Origin: Sphingomonas panacisoli
Lineage (GTDB): Bacteria > Pseudomonadota > Alphaproteobacteria > Sphingomonadales > Sphingomonadaceae
NCBI RefSeq assembly: GCF_007859635.1
Contig: NZ_CP042306.1
Span: 434,001 to 498,000, forward strand
DNA: 64,000 nucleotides
Reading direction: 5' to 3'
Part shown: positions 9,591-17,680 of the stretch, one piece after another
How positions within the stretch are numbered: the first letter of the stretch is position 1
How the letters are laid out: each line of letters starts with the position of its first letter
Translations under genes and position numbers: made by a program
The notes under the pieces: model-generated
What the model saw: the letters and a program-made list of their open reading frames with translations, nothing else
What the model was told of the DNA's origin: nothing
Databases searched by the model: none

Positions 9591-9899
9591 CACATTCTGA
9601 TCCCCAGCCCTCTGCTTCGGCCGCATTCTACGATGTCGGCAAGTTGCTGCCCCACGCAGCGATCATTCACGGGGAGGCCAAGCTGAGCTCTGCAGTTGCG
9701 TAAGATTGATTCTAAAGTGTGGCCCGAACTCCCGCTGACGACGCTGCAGACCAAGTTGTTTGAGAAAATCCCGACTTCAGAGGGGTCGCTTAGCCGGCGG
9801 AATGGCAAGACGCGTGATCCGACGACCCACTGTCCGAAGGGTCGTGTGACCGACGCGAACAAATCGATTTGGACATTTGTTGCAAGAGAGCTGAAAGGC
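9591..9899. other. Intergenic region, no gene seen
   Basis: About 310 bases between the secretion-operon terminator and a convergent hypothetical gene. Open frames exist on both strands, but none has a ribosome binding site or recognisable composition. It may be decayed coding sequence; I see nothing definite. Confidence 0.4.
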
Positions 9900-10520
9900 T
9901 CAAGGGGACGATTTGGGAATTCCCTCGTCGTCCCTGGCGTCGAGCTGCATCTTTCGAACGGCCCTTCGATTTGCTTTCGTCTGCGCCTTAGGCCGTGATT
10001 TGGCGGGCTTCGCGGTGCTAATCGCTTTTCGGGGTTTTGACGCTTCCAAGTGAGATCGAAATTGAGCTACCGCCGTCTCCAATAGGTCTTGGCAATATTC
10101 CCACCGTTCCTTTGGCTTCCTTGTGCCATGCACGTAAGTTGGTGATGCTTTTGGGAAGACTCTGTGTAGGTACTCTAACGAAAATCGTGCCGCTTTTGTA
10201 TAATAATTAAACGACCATTCGCGCATCTGCTTGTCATTCGCATAAACTATTGAATTATCCTCTATGACCTTTTCGAGAAATGCGAATCCGTCATTAAACA
10301 CGGCCGATCTTTTTCCAGTCTTATCAGCTAGAAATACAGCTCGCCAGAGCGAAAAAGACACGGAGATTAATTCCTGAGCGGCATAGGAATACCGCCCTGT
10401 CTTCCACGTCTTCTCGTGATCCCTGAGGAGCAATCTCAGCTGTAACGCACACAGTTGGTTGCGATGCCGATTTACAACGAGCCATTGAAAGTGTTCTGTT
10501 CTGTCGACTCCCTCTGCCAT
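9900..10520 (-). CDS. Conserved hypothetical protein with basic C-terminal tail
   Basis: 206 residues from the ATG at 10520, preceded by GGGAG at about 6-7 bases; the frame extends further upstream, but that part is compositionally poor. The core (HFQWLVVNRHRNQLCALQLR and LLLRDHEKTWKTGRYSYAAQ) looks helical and soluble, with many aromatic residues. The last ~45 residues are Lys/Arg/Ala-rich and resemble a nucleic-acid-binding or disordered tail. I cannot assign a family or function. No signal peptide or membrane segment. It stands alone, convergent to the secretion operon. Confidence 0.6.
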   Translation of the reverse strand: MAEGVDRTEHFQWLVVNRHRNQLCALQLRLLLRDHEKTWKTGRYSYAAQELISVSFSLWRAVFLADKTGKRSAVFNDGFAFLEKVIEDNSIVYANDKQMREWSFNYYTKAARFSLEYLHRVFPKASPTYVHGTRKPKERWEYCQDLLETAVAQFRSHLEASKPRKAISTAKPAKSRPKAQTKANRRAVRKMQLDARDDEGIPKSSP

Positions 10521-10763
10521 CCTCCACTCCCTTTTTTGAAACGCTATGCGCACTCGGCGCGAGGCGGAGTTCTTTGGCGCCCGCGCCAGGGCCAGCTCGA
10601 TACCACGCATCGCAACAGAGAAAGAGGTAGGCGGAAGAGACGACACCAATTTGGATGCATTTAATTGACGTAGACATCTTTGAGATATCTCGCAGCAATC
10701 ATGCCTCGACCCGTGTTAATTTGCGGCTTTTCCACTCAGTCTGAGTGGCGTTACGCGTGGCCG

Positions 10764-11105
10764 CTAACGGCGGTAGGGTTCACAGGCAATGCCGTCATTG
10801 TCGCCGTCCATTTCCGGGCGGTAGCCTGGCTCACCCTTGTAAATGGGCGCAGCGCCCGCGCGGCGCGCTTCATCGCACCCCGCATAATATACACTGTTTT
10901 CCCGCGCCGCTGTCGCTGTTGGGCTTTCGGTTAGCCCGCGCCATGCCAAGCGGGCAGGGCGCTCAAACACAATACTGGCGGCGGCAAGCGCCATGCCAAA
11001 CACAGCCGCGCGCGTCAACGTGACGATCGTCTTGCGTCGCGCCTCGCGGCGGTAATGCTTTCCCAACCGCACTGGTTGAGCGCGAAATGGCTTTTTGAAG
11101 CCCAT
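10764..11105 (-). CDS. Membrane-anchored Excalibur calcium-binding domain protein
   Basis: 113 residues. A basic N-terminus is followed by one hydrophobic segment (TLTRAAVFGMALAAASIVF, about 30-48). The C-terminal ~40 residues form an Excalibur domain: Tyr-Tyr-x-x-Cys then DEARRAGAAPIYKGEPGYRP and the EF-hand-like loop DGDNDGIACE. Excalibur domains are small extracytoplasmic calcium-binding modules closed by the two conserved Cys. The protein is probably anchored in the inner membrane with the domain in the periplasm. It is divergent from the gene at 11227. Partner unknown. Confidence 0.85.
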   Translation of the reverse strand: MGFKKPFRAQPVRLGKHYRREARRKTIVTLTRAAVFGMALAAASIVFERPARLAWRGLTESPTATAARENSVYYAGCDEARRAGAAPIYKGEPGYRPEMDGDNDGIACEPYRR

Positions 11106-11226
11106 GTCTTAATCATAGGACATCGGCGTAAACGTGTCATAAAAGTTGGGCCCGTCATGGACCGTTCCTTTGCCGCCCCGTTGTCGCTACTAAACTACTG
11201 AACGGTGGGCAAAATGAGGGGATCAC

Positions 11227-11790
11227 GTGGAGGGGCAAAATCGCGTGGAAGTGCCTAAGGCAAAACCACGGCCACGCGGTCGGCGTGGATGGGCGTTTTG
11301 GTTAGTAGCGGCAGTTGTTGCTGTCGCTGCCTGGAACGCGACAGTCACTGTACCGGTGATGACTGCGCTATCCGGCGAAAAGCATCTGACGGTAGCATAC
11401 CGCCGCTGGCTGATTAGCCCCAATGACATCGTCTTCGACGTGTGGCGCTTAGCCCCCGACGGCAGCATGGCGGACATGGACCGTCAGCTATTCAAAGCGG
11501 CTGAAGCGCTCAAAGGGCGCCCGTTCGATCACGTGGTGTTAGCTTATCACGGTGTGGGACGGTTTATGATTGATGGCGCTCACTTTGGCGTAATTGGCGA
11601 CAGTTGGTCGTATCAAAATCCAATATTCATCGTCCGCACGCTGCCTGAAAATGTGAGCGACATGACCGGCAAACCCGCATTCGAAACGTGGACCGGCGGC
11701 TTGTTGGGCGTCGTCTCGCAGCAGATGGAAGATCACAACAAGTTGCATGAGCAATGGTATTTACGCGCTGAAGCGGGTTTGACGCCGTAG
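11227..11790 (+). CDS. Hypothetical single-pass membrane protein
   Basis: 187 residues from a GTG at 11227 with GAGGGG about 5 bases upstream. A Lys/Arg/Pro-rich cytoplasmic N-terminus (about 1-25) precedes one membrane segment (WAFWLVAAVVAVAAWNATVT), so the remaining ~140 residues are probably periplasmic. The soluble part contains FDHVVLAYHGVGRFMIDGAHF and a Trp/Gly-rich stretch. I recognise no family. The zinc-ribbon gene starts 18 bases after its stop and likely shares its transcript. Confidence 0.6.
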   Translation: MEGQNRVEVPKAKPRPRGRRGWAFWLVAAVVAVAAWNATVTVPVMTALSGEKHLTVAYRRWLISPNDIVFDVWRLAPDGSMADMDRQLFKAAEALKGRPFDHVVLAYHGVGRFMIDGAHFGVIGDSWSYQNPIFIVRTLPENVSDMTGKPAFETWTGGLLGVVSQQMEDHNKLHEQWYLRAEAGLTP

Positions 11791-11808
11791 CGTTTTAAGG
11801 GGGCGGGG

Positions 11809-12570
11809 ATGTTTTGTTCGCAATGCGGCAAGGGGATTGAGGACGATTCCCGGTTTTGTCGGTGGTGTGGCGCCGTGCAGGTCCCCCGCACCGTCGATAG
11901 CCGGAAAACCCTGGCCAGTGACGTCGTTGGTTCAGCGGCACCGGATGACCTGGCGCCTATTAAGCCTTGGTGGAAAAAGGAACCGGTCATCGCGATCGCG
12001 GCGGTCGTGGCATTGATCGTCCTAGTATCGATTTTTTCGAACGGTGGGTCCAAGTCGTCCGGATTCGACTCAACCATTTCGTCAGACACTGCAAACCTCA
12101 CCGCGACAGGGGACGGCCCGGCGCCGAAGCCCAGCACTCCGAATGCCAACTGGGATTATTCCAGCGACGTCGATAAAGTGCGGGGTGGGACGACCTTTTA
12201 CGCGACTACCACAAGCACCAATTCGATTTCGCAGTCCGCGCCATATGACGGCTTAACGACGATGAGTTTGATGGTGCGCAAGTCGCCTGCCTATGGGACG
12301 GACGTTTTGCTTACCATTAGCTCAGGGCAAATGATGTGCCCGTCGTATGAGGGGTGCAGCGGGACCGTCCGGTTCGATGATGGGAAAGCGCAGCGCATCA
12401 GTTTCAATGGCCCGGCCGACAGCAGCAGCGAAGTCGTTTTCGTGGTGGGCGCGAAAGCCTTTTTGGAGAAGCTCAAGAAAGCCAAAAAGGTCGTCATTGA
12501 GAAGACATTGTACCAGGCGGGAAGTCCGCAGTTTGAATTTGATGTCGCCGGTCTGAAATGGGACCACTGA
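11809..12570 (+). CDS. Zinc-ribbon membrane protein
   Basis: 253 residues. It opens with a zinc ribbon, CSQCGKGI then FCRWCG (two CxxC knuckles), of the type found at the N-terminus of many regulatory or membrane proteins. A membrane segment follows around residues 64-82 (IAIAAVVALIVLVSIF). The periplasmic part begins with a Ser/Thr/Pro/Gly linker and ends in a folded domain of ~130 residues (MSLMVRKSPAYGTDVLLTIS) that I do not recognise. It lies between two other envelope-type proteins, which suggests a small envelope operon. Substrate and role unknown. Confidence 0.7.
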   Translation: MFCSQCGKGIEDDSRFCRWCGAVQVPRTVDSRKTLASDVVGSAAPDDLAPIKPWWKKEPVIAIAAVVALIVLVSIFSNGGSKSSGFDSTISSDTANLTATGDGPAPKPSTPNANWDYSSDVDKVRGGTTFYATTTSTNSISQSAPYDGLTTMSLMVRKSPAYGTDVLLTISSGQMMCPSYEGCSGTVRFDDGKAQRISFNGPADSSSEVVFVVGAKAFLEKLKKAKKVVIEKTLYQAGSPQFEFDVAGLKWDH

Positions 12571-12700
12571 CAGCGTGCTCGCGCGGGCGCGACATTGCGA
12601 TTGTCTAATCGAAGACGCTAGCAAGGCCTTGAGCGATTGGCTCATGATAAAATCGATGGCGCCTGCGCGGGAGCGGCGCTGTATCGACTGGGGAGTTTTG

Positions 12701-13567
12701 ATGAGACTACTGTACGCGGCCGCGTTAGCGGTCATGTTACTATTTGCACATCCCGCCTTCGCTCGCGATTGGCCCAAAACGGCCGGTTGGGATGTCATCG
12801 AGGGCGACGACTATTGTAGCATTCACATGGAATTTGAGGGCAAGGGTGCGACGGAGCTCTCACTCCTGCTCAAGACCGACAACGATATAGTGTTGGGTAT
12901 GTCGAATAGCGGCTGGAGCATTGCCGACGATCAGCAGGAAGACCTCACGTTCGGCGTGAATGGGACGGTCTTTAGCGGAGGAAAGTCTGTAGGCATCGGG
13001 GACGTCGGTGGCAAAAAAGCCTTTGTCACATCATTCGAAAGCGACTTTCTCCAAAACTTTGCCGCCTCGTCGTATCTAATCGTGCGCAAAGGGGACGTAC
13101 TCGTCGATAATCTGTCCCTCAAGGGTAGTGCGGCGGCGTTGGTCGTGGCCAAACGGTGCCTGGCACTACTCAAGCGTGACATTGCGGCGGCCGCAGCTGA
13201 GAAGCGTCGGTTTGATAATATTGCGGATGACCCGTTTGCTAAGAAGGATGCCGGCGGAAGTGCCACCGCGGGTATCGGCGGCGCGAAATCGGACGACGCG
13301 CCGGTGCCCTTGGTGTCCCCAACCAACTGGTTTCCCTTTGACTCCTATCCCGCTGCAGCCAAGCGGGCGGGGGCGCAAGGTCGGGCAAGTTGGGAAGTCG
13401 ATGTCGATGAGGGTGGACGCGCAACAGCATGCCGCATCACGGCATCAACGGGCAATGCAGATCTAGACGCGACAACTTGCCGATTAGCCCTGAGAAATGG
13501 GCGTTTCAAAATTGGGGTTGCTGGCAAATATCGCGGCTCAGCAAACTGGACGCTGAACGACGAGTAA
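12701..13567 (+). CDS. Periplasmic protein with TonB C-terminal-like domain
   Basis: 288 residues from the ATG at 12701, which has GGGGAG 6 bases upstream and gives a clean signal peptide (MRLLYAAALAVMLLFAHPAFA); the longer frame to 12575 lacks this. A central domain of unknown type is followed by an Ala/Lys/Glu helix and a disordered linker. The last ~80 residues (FPFDSYPAAAKRAGAQGRAS through STGNADLDATTC) match the TonB C-terminal fold. There is no N-terminal TonB anchor, so it is probably not an energy transducer but a periplasmic protein that reuses the domain. It is the last gene before the tRNA-Pro region. Confidence 0.7.
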   Translation: MRLLYAAALAVMLLFAHPAFARDWPKTAGWDVIEGDDYCSIHMEFEGKGATELSLLLKTDNDIVLGMSNSGWSIADDQQEDLTFGVNGTVFSGGKSVGIGDVGGKKAFVTSFESDFLQNFAASSYLIVRKGDVLVDNLSLKGSAAALVVAKRCLALLKRDIAAAAAEKRRFDNIADDPFAKKDAGGSATAGIGGAKSDDAPVPLVSPTNWFPFDSYPAAAKRAGAQGRASWEVDVDEGGRATACRITASTGNADLDATTCRLALRNGRFKIGVAGKYRGSANWTLNDE

Positions 13568-14016
13568 TGCCGGCAAGTCGCAAGGGCGGTCTCAACCTAA
13601 ATATTACCGGCAGCTGGCTACTTCGCTCTATGGGAGCCCTAGCGTTCGATCCGGCTCTCGAGTCCGCGCCTCGATAGCCCTGCTATCGGCGCGTTTGGAA
13701 ACGCGCCGTCGCGAAGATGCGTCGCCACACTCGACGCGGGAGGGATCGTTGTTGGAAACGCTTTTTGGACGCCCACAACCGTGTCGCCAGCGCAATCCTC
13801 AGCGACTTTCTTTCAGCAGCTCGTGTTTTGCCCTCTGGGATTGCGCGGCGATTCGCGAACCGACAGTCGCGTGCACCCTGCCAAAATCCTGCGCTTCTTG
13901 AGAATGCCTGCGCGACACATAGCGCGCCGAATATATTGGTGCTTACTCGGTGCTTACAAAGACCATTTTGAACAGCTCGGGCGCGCCCGAAAATCCATCT
14001 AACTGATTGATTTTGT
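13568..14016. other. Intergenic region left of tRNA-Pro, with tandem hairpins
   Basis: About 450 bases with no supported gene. It contains two adjacent perfect hairpins at 13672-13707 (listed separately). Apparent frames here are weak, and the minus-strand one simply translates the tRNA and its flank. Confidence 0.5.
13672..13707. repeat. Two tandem perfect hairpins
   Basis: CGATAG-CCCTG-CTATCG (13672-13688, 6-bp stem) runs directly into GGCGCGTTT-GG-AAACGCGCC (13688-13707, 9-bp stem). There is no T-run, so this is not a classical terminator. It could be transcript-end structure for the TonB-C-like gene or a recombination site left of the tRNA. Confidence 0.5.
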
Positions 14017-14093
14017 TGGTCGGGGCGACAGGATTCGAACCTGCGACCCCCACACCCCCAGTGTGATGCGCTACCAGGCTGCGCTACGCCCCG
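14017..14093 (-). tRNA. tRNA-Pro (anticodon GGG)
   Basis: Read on the minus strand, this 77-base gene folds as a full cloverleaf: acceptor CGGGGCG pairs with CGCCCCG, the D arm is GCGC-AGCCTGGTA-GCGC, the anticodon loop CTGGGGG carries GGG, and the T arm contains TTCGAAT. The 3' ACCA is encoded (14017-14020 as TGGT on the plus strand). It closely parallels E. coli proL. It decodes CCC and CCU. Its 3' end faces the accessory region at 1-14000. Confidence 0.96.
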
Positions 14094-14095
14094 AC

Positions 14096-14151
14096 CGGTC
14101 CCGTCAGCGACGCTCACGGGGAGGGGCGCCTCTAGGCCTTAGACGGGACCG
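14096..14151. repeat. Inverted repeat with nested hairpin beside tRNA-Pro
   Basis: CGGTCCCGTC (14096-14105) and GACGGGACCG (14142-14151) are exact inverted copies 36 bases apart, with GAGG-GGCG-CCTC (14121-14132) nested inside. It lies immediately upstream of the tRNA transcription unit and about 110 bases before yajC. It could be a terminator-like structure separating divergent units or a regulatory fold. Function unknown. Confidence 0.4.
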
Positions 14152-14264
14152 ATGCAAGCGCGCGGATATGTTGCGTGGGCGGCGTCATGGTGATAGCGCG
14201 CGGCGCTTGACGCCGGGCAGCCCGTTTCGGGCACATTCCGGCTTACGCCCAATTCAGGACGACC

Positions 14265-14612
14265 ATGTTCATTCCTTCCGCTTACGCCCAAACCGCTGGC
14301 GCCGCCGGCTCTTCGGCTGACCCCTTTGGTGGGTCGATGCTGTTCTTCGGCCAGATCCTGTTGATCGGCGTGGTGTTCTATTTCCTGATGATCCGACCGC
14401 AACAGCGGCGCGCGAAGGAACTTCGGACGGCGATCGATTCGCTGAAGAAGAACGATCAGGTGATCACGACGGGCGGCATCCTGGGTAAGGTGGTCAAGGC
14501 CGGCGACGTCTATGTCGAGGTCGAAGTGGCCCCCAACGTCAAAGTACAGGTCGTCAAGGGTGCGATCAGCGAAGTGATCAGCCCGACCACCGCCAAGCCG
14601 GCGAACGACTGA
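14265..14612 (+). CDS. yajC: Sec translocon accessory subunit YajC
   Basis: 115 residues, usual length. One membrane segment (about 27-45, FFGQILLIGVVFYFLMIRPQ) ends in the YajC signature MIRPQQRRAKE, followed by a cytoplasmic domain with NDQVITTGGILGKV. YajC associates with SecDF in the holo-translocon of the inner membrane and aids protein export. Its stop overlaps the secD start (TGATG), typical of the yajC-secD-secF operon. AGGA lies a few bases before the ATG. Confidence 0.97.
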   Translation: MFIPSAYAQTAGAAGSSADPFGGSMLFFGQILLIGVVFYFLMIRPQQRRAKELRTAIDSLKKNDQVITTGGILGKVVKAGDVYVEVEVAPNVKVQVVKGAISEVISPTTAKPAND

Positions 14613-16273
14613 TGCTGGATTTCCCGCGTTGGAAGGTGCTGTCGATCATCGGCTTCCTGGCCGCTCTGTGCGCGCTCGCCATTCCCAGCTTCCTGCCCGA
14701 GGAAACGGTCAAGAACTGGCCGATCCATCCCCGCATCAATCTGGGCCTCGACCTTGCGGGCGGCAGCTATCTGCTGCTGGAAGCGAATTCGGACCAGCTG
14801 ATCCAGTCGCGGTTGGCGCAGAAGAAGACCGAGGTCGCGACCGACATGCGCCGCGGCAAGATCGGTATCGGCGACATCTCGACCGACGGCGGCAAGATCA
14901 CCTTCATGCTGCGCGACATCAGCCAGCTGGAGGATGCGCGTCAGCTGTTGTCGCAGAAGACCACCGGCGTCGGCACGACCGGCCAGCGCGACTGGGACAT
15001 CGCGGTCATCAACGGATCGACGTTCGTGCTGAGCCAGACCAAGGCCGGCATCGACTATGCGATCGACAGCGCGATGGACGGCGCGACCGAAGTCGTCCGC
15101 AAGCGCATCGACGCGCTCGGCACGCGCGAGCCGACGATCATCAAGCAGGGCACGACGCGCATCGTCGTCCAGGTGCCCGGCCTGCAGGATCCGACCGCGC
15201 TGAAGGCGCTGCTCGGCAAGACCGCGACGCTGCAGTTCAAGCTGGTCGATACCAGCGCGGACGGCACGCAATTGGCCAAGGGTATCGCGCCCATCGGCGA
15301 CCAGATCCTACCCTATCCCGCCGCGGCCGGATATCGCGCGCCGTTCATCAGCAGCACGCCCTATACCGGCCCGACGCTCAAGATCGGCGACGCGCCCTAT
15401 ACCGGCCCCGTCATCGCGGTGCGCAACGAAGCGATCATCACCGGCAAGAACCTGACCGACGCGCGTGCCGAAACCGACAGCGACAATCCCGGCGCCTGGG
15501 CGGTCGGTTTTCAGTTCGATACCGAGGGCGGGCGCAACTTCGCCAAGACGACACAGGCGAATGTCGGCAAGCCGTTCGCGATCATCCTGGACGACGCGGT
15601 CATCTCCGCGCCGAACATCCAGACGCCGATCCTCGGGGGCAGCGGCCGGATCACCGGCGGCTATGATGCGAAGGGCGCCAACGACCTGGCGATCCAGCTC
15701 AAGTCGGGCGCGCTGCCCGTGGCGTTGAAGGTGGTCGAGGAATCGAGCGTCGGTCCAGACCTCGGCAAGGATTCGATCCATGCCGGCATCAAGGCATCGA
15801 TCATCGCGGTCGTTTTGGTCGTGTTGTTCATGCTGGTGACCTATGGCCGCTTCGGCGTCTATGCGAACTGGGCGGTCGTCATCAACGTGATGGTGATCAT
15901 GGGCGTGCTCGCGCTGATCAATGGCACGCTGACCTTGCCGGGCATCGCCGGCTTCGTGCTGACGATCGGCACCGCGGTCGATGCCAACGTGCTGATCAAC
16001 GAGCGTATCCGCGAAGAGCGGCGGCGCGGGCGCAGCGTGATCCAGTCGGTCGAGCTCGGCTACAAGGAAGCCAGTCGCACGATCTTCGAGGCCAACATGA
16101 CCCACGCCATTTCGGGCGTCATCATGTTCCTGCTCGGCTCCGGCCCGGTGAAGGGTTTCGCGGTCGTGCTGCTGATCGGCATCGCGACGTCGGTGTTCAC
16201 CGCGGTCACCTTTACCCGGATGCTCGTCGTCCTCTGGCTGCGGAAGAATCGTCCGCAGACCATCAATATTTAA
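14612..16273 (+). CDS. secD: Protein translocase subunit SecD
   Basis: 553 residues. An N-terminal membrane segment (VLSIIGFLAALCALAIPSFL) is followed by the signature NLGLDLAGGSYLLLE, a large periplasmic P1 domain (about 60-360), then five membrane helices with FVLTIGTAVDANVLINERIR. SecD uses the proton gradient to pull substrates out of the SecYEG channel on the periplasmic side, together with SecF. It overlaps yajC by one base, and secF follows 12 bases after its stop. Confidence 0.97.
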   Translation: MLDFPRWKVLSIIGFLAALCALAIPSFLPEETVKNWPIHPRINLGLDLAGGSYLLLEANSDQLIQSRLAQKKTEVATDMRRGKIGIGDISTDGGKITFMLRDISQLEDARQLLSQKTTGVGTTGQRDWDIAVINGSTFVLSQTKAGIDYAIDSAMDGATEVVRKRIDALGTREPTIIKQGTTRIVVQVPGLQDPTALKALLGKTATLQFKLVDTSADGTQLAKGIAPIGDQILPYPAAAGYRAPFISSTPYTGPTLKIGDAPYTGPVIAVRNEAIITGKNLTDARAETDSDNPGAWAVGFQFDTEGGRNFAKTTQANVGKPFAIILDDAVISAPNIQTPILGGSGRITGGYDAKGANDLAIQLKSGALPVALKVVEESSVGPDLGKDSIHAGIKASIIAVVLVVLFMLVTYGRFGVYANWAVVINVMVIMGVLALINGTLTLPGIAGFVLTIGTAVDANVLINERIREERRRGRSVIQSVELGYKEASRTIFEANMTHAISGVIMFLLGSGPVKGFAVVLLIGIATSVFTAVTFTRMLVVLWLRKNRPQTINI

Positions 16274-16285
16274 AGGCCGACGGAC

Positions 16286-17249
16286 ATGCGCCTGCTCAAG
16301 ATCATTCCCGACAACACCAATATCGACTTCGTCAGGTTGCGTTATTGGGCGTTCGGCCTGACGACGCTGCTGACCTTGGCGGCGATCGCGTTGGTGCCGC
16401 TGAAGGGGCTCAATATGGGCGTCGATTTCGTCGGCGGCCTGATGATCGAATACAAAGTTCCAGACCCCGCCCAGCCTCGACACCGTGCGCAGCTCGGTCG
16501 ATCGGCTCGGGCTCGGCGACGCGCAGCTGCAGCAGCTGGGCGAGGCCAATCGCCTGTCGATCCGCCTGCCGGTGCAGAAGGGCGGCGAGGACGCGACCAA
16601 CATCGCGGTGACCAAGGTCACCAACGAGCTGACCAAGGATTTCCCGGGATCGAGCTTCCAACGGCAATCGACCGTGTCGGGCAAGGTGTCGGGCGAGCTG
16701 GTCCGCAACGGCCTGCTTGCGGTCGCGCTGGCCGTGATCGGCATCTGTCTGTTCGCGATCTTCCGCTTCGAATGGCAGTTCGGCATCTCGACCGGGGTCG
16801 CGATCCTGCACGACGTGCTGATGACGATGGGCTTCTTCGCGCTGACGCAGTTCGAGTTCGACCTCAACATCGTCGCCGCCGTGCTGACCATCATCGGCTA
16901 TTCGATCAACGACAAGATCGTGATCGACGACCGCATCCGCGAGAACATGCGCCGCTATCGCAAGATGGACATGCGCGAGATCATCAACCTGTCGGTCAAC
17001 GAGACGCTGCCGCGCACCGTGATGACCTCGCTGACGATCCTGCTCGCGCTGGCGTCGCTGCTGATCTTCGGCGGGCACGTGCTGCGCGGGTTCACGGCGG
17101 CGATGATCCTGGGCGTGTTTGTCGGGACGTATTCGTCGATCTACGTGTCGTCGTCGCTGCTGATCACCTTGGGCCTGCGCGCCGAACCGATCGCCACCAC
17201 GGGCAAGCCGGGCAAGGAAGCGATCGACGGCGCCGAGCGCGTCGGCTGA
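16286..17249 (+). CDS. secF: Protein translocase subunit SecF (single-base frameshift)
   Basis: The product is unmistakably SecF: NMGVDFVGGLMIEYK near the N-terminus, a periplasmic domain, then GICLFAIFRFEWQFGISTGV and IIGYSINDKIVIDDRIREN. The frame breaks after residue ~56. At the AAA run 16454-16456 removing one A gives an uninterrupted protein (EYKFQTPPSLDTVRSSVDRL) to the TGA at 17249, about 320 residues. As written, the N-terminal part runs out of frame and reads straight into the downstream gene. SecF is needed for efficient export, so a sequencing error is likelier than a real mutation. Confidence 0.9.
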
Positions 17250-17623
17250 TGCGGATCGACCGGACCCGCGCCGACGGGCCGGTCGTCAGCGGATTGTCGA
17301 GCGGCGGTTTCCGCGTCGACGACAATGTCTATCGCGCGCTGGCGATCACGCCCGAGCGCGCCGACGAATGGTCGCCGCCCGCCATCGGTGAATTGACCGA
17401 GGCAGCGCTGGTGTCCGTTCTCGCGATCGACCCACAGCCCGAATTCCTGCTGCTCGGTACCGGGCGCGCGCTGATCCGTCCGCCGGTAGCGTTGGTCCGC
17501 AGCCTCGAGGCGCGCGGAATCGGCGTCGAGGCGATGGACAGCCGTGCCGCCGCGCGCGCCTGGGCGGTGCTGCGCGGCGAGGGGCGCTGGATCGTCGGCG
17601 CTTTCTATCCGATCGAGTCTTGA
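17249..17623 (+). CDS. Mth938-like domain protein (DUF498/NDUFAF3-type)
   Basis: 124 residues from the ATG that overlaps the secF stop (TGATG). The sequence FLLLGTGRALIRPPVALVRS and the later AARAWAVLRGEGRWIVGAFYP match the Mth938-like fold, whose mitochondrial relative NDUFAF3 helps assemble respiratory complex I. The bacterial role is unsettled. Position directly after secF is common in alphaproteobacteria and fits a link to membrane protein assembly. Confidence 0.85.
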   Translation: MRIDRTRADGPVVSGLSSGGFRVDDNVYRALAITPERADEWSPPAIGELTEAALVSVLAIDPQPEFLLLGTGRALIRPPVALVRSLEARGIGVEAMDSRAAARAWAVLRGEGRWIVGAFYPIES

Positions 17624-17680
17624 TCCCGGCGCACGGGCGGATAATCATTCGCGCGAATCCGATTCTGGGGGAGAGCGTCG

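Noticed and set aside
13683..14117. A minus-strand frame reading [20 protein letters not shown]
   Set aside because: This is the translated tRNA-Pro gene, a well-known false protein.
14242..14289. Short duplicated string CTTACGCCCA before and within the start of yajC
   Set aside because: Ten bases only; likely chance or codon similarity.
15308..16894. Long minus-strand frame across secD and secF
   Set aside because: Antisense shadow of the Sec genes; Arg/His/Asp-rich composition typical of the complement of GC-rich coding sequence.
16286..17623. SecF-Mth938 fusion protein of 445 residues
   Set aside because: Made by the secF frameshift; the residues between the two parts are out-of-frame SecF.
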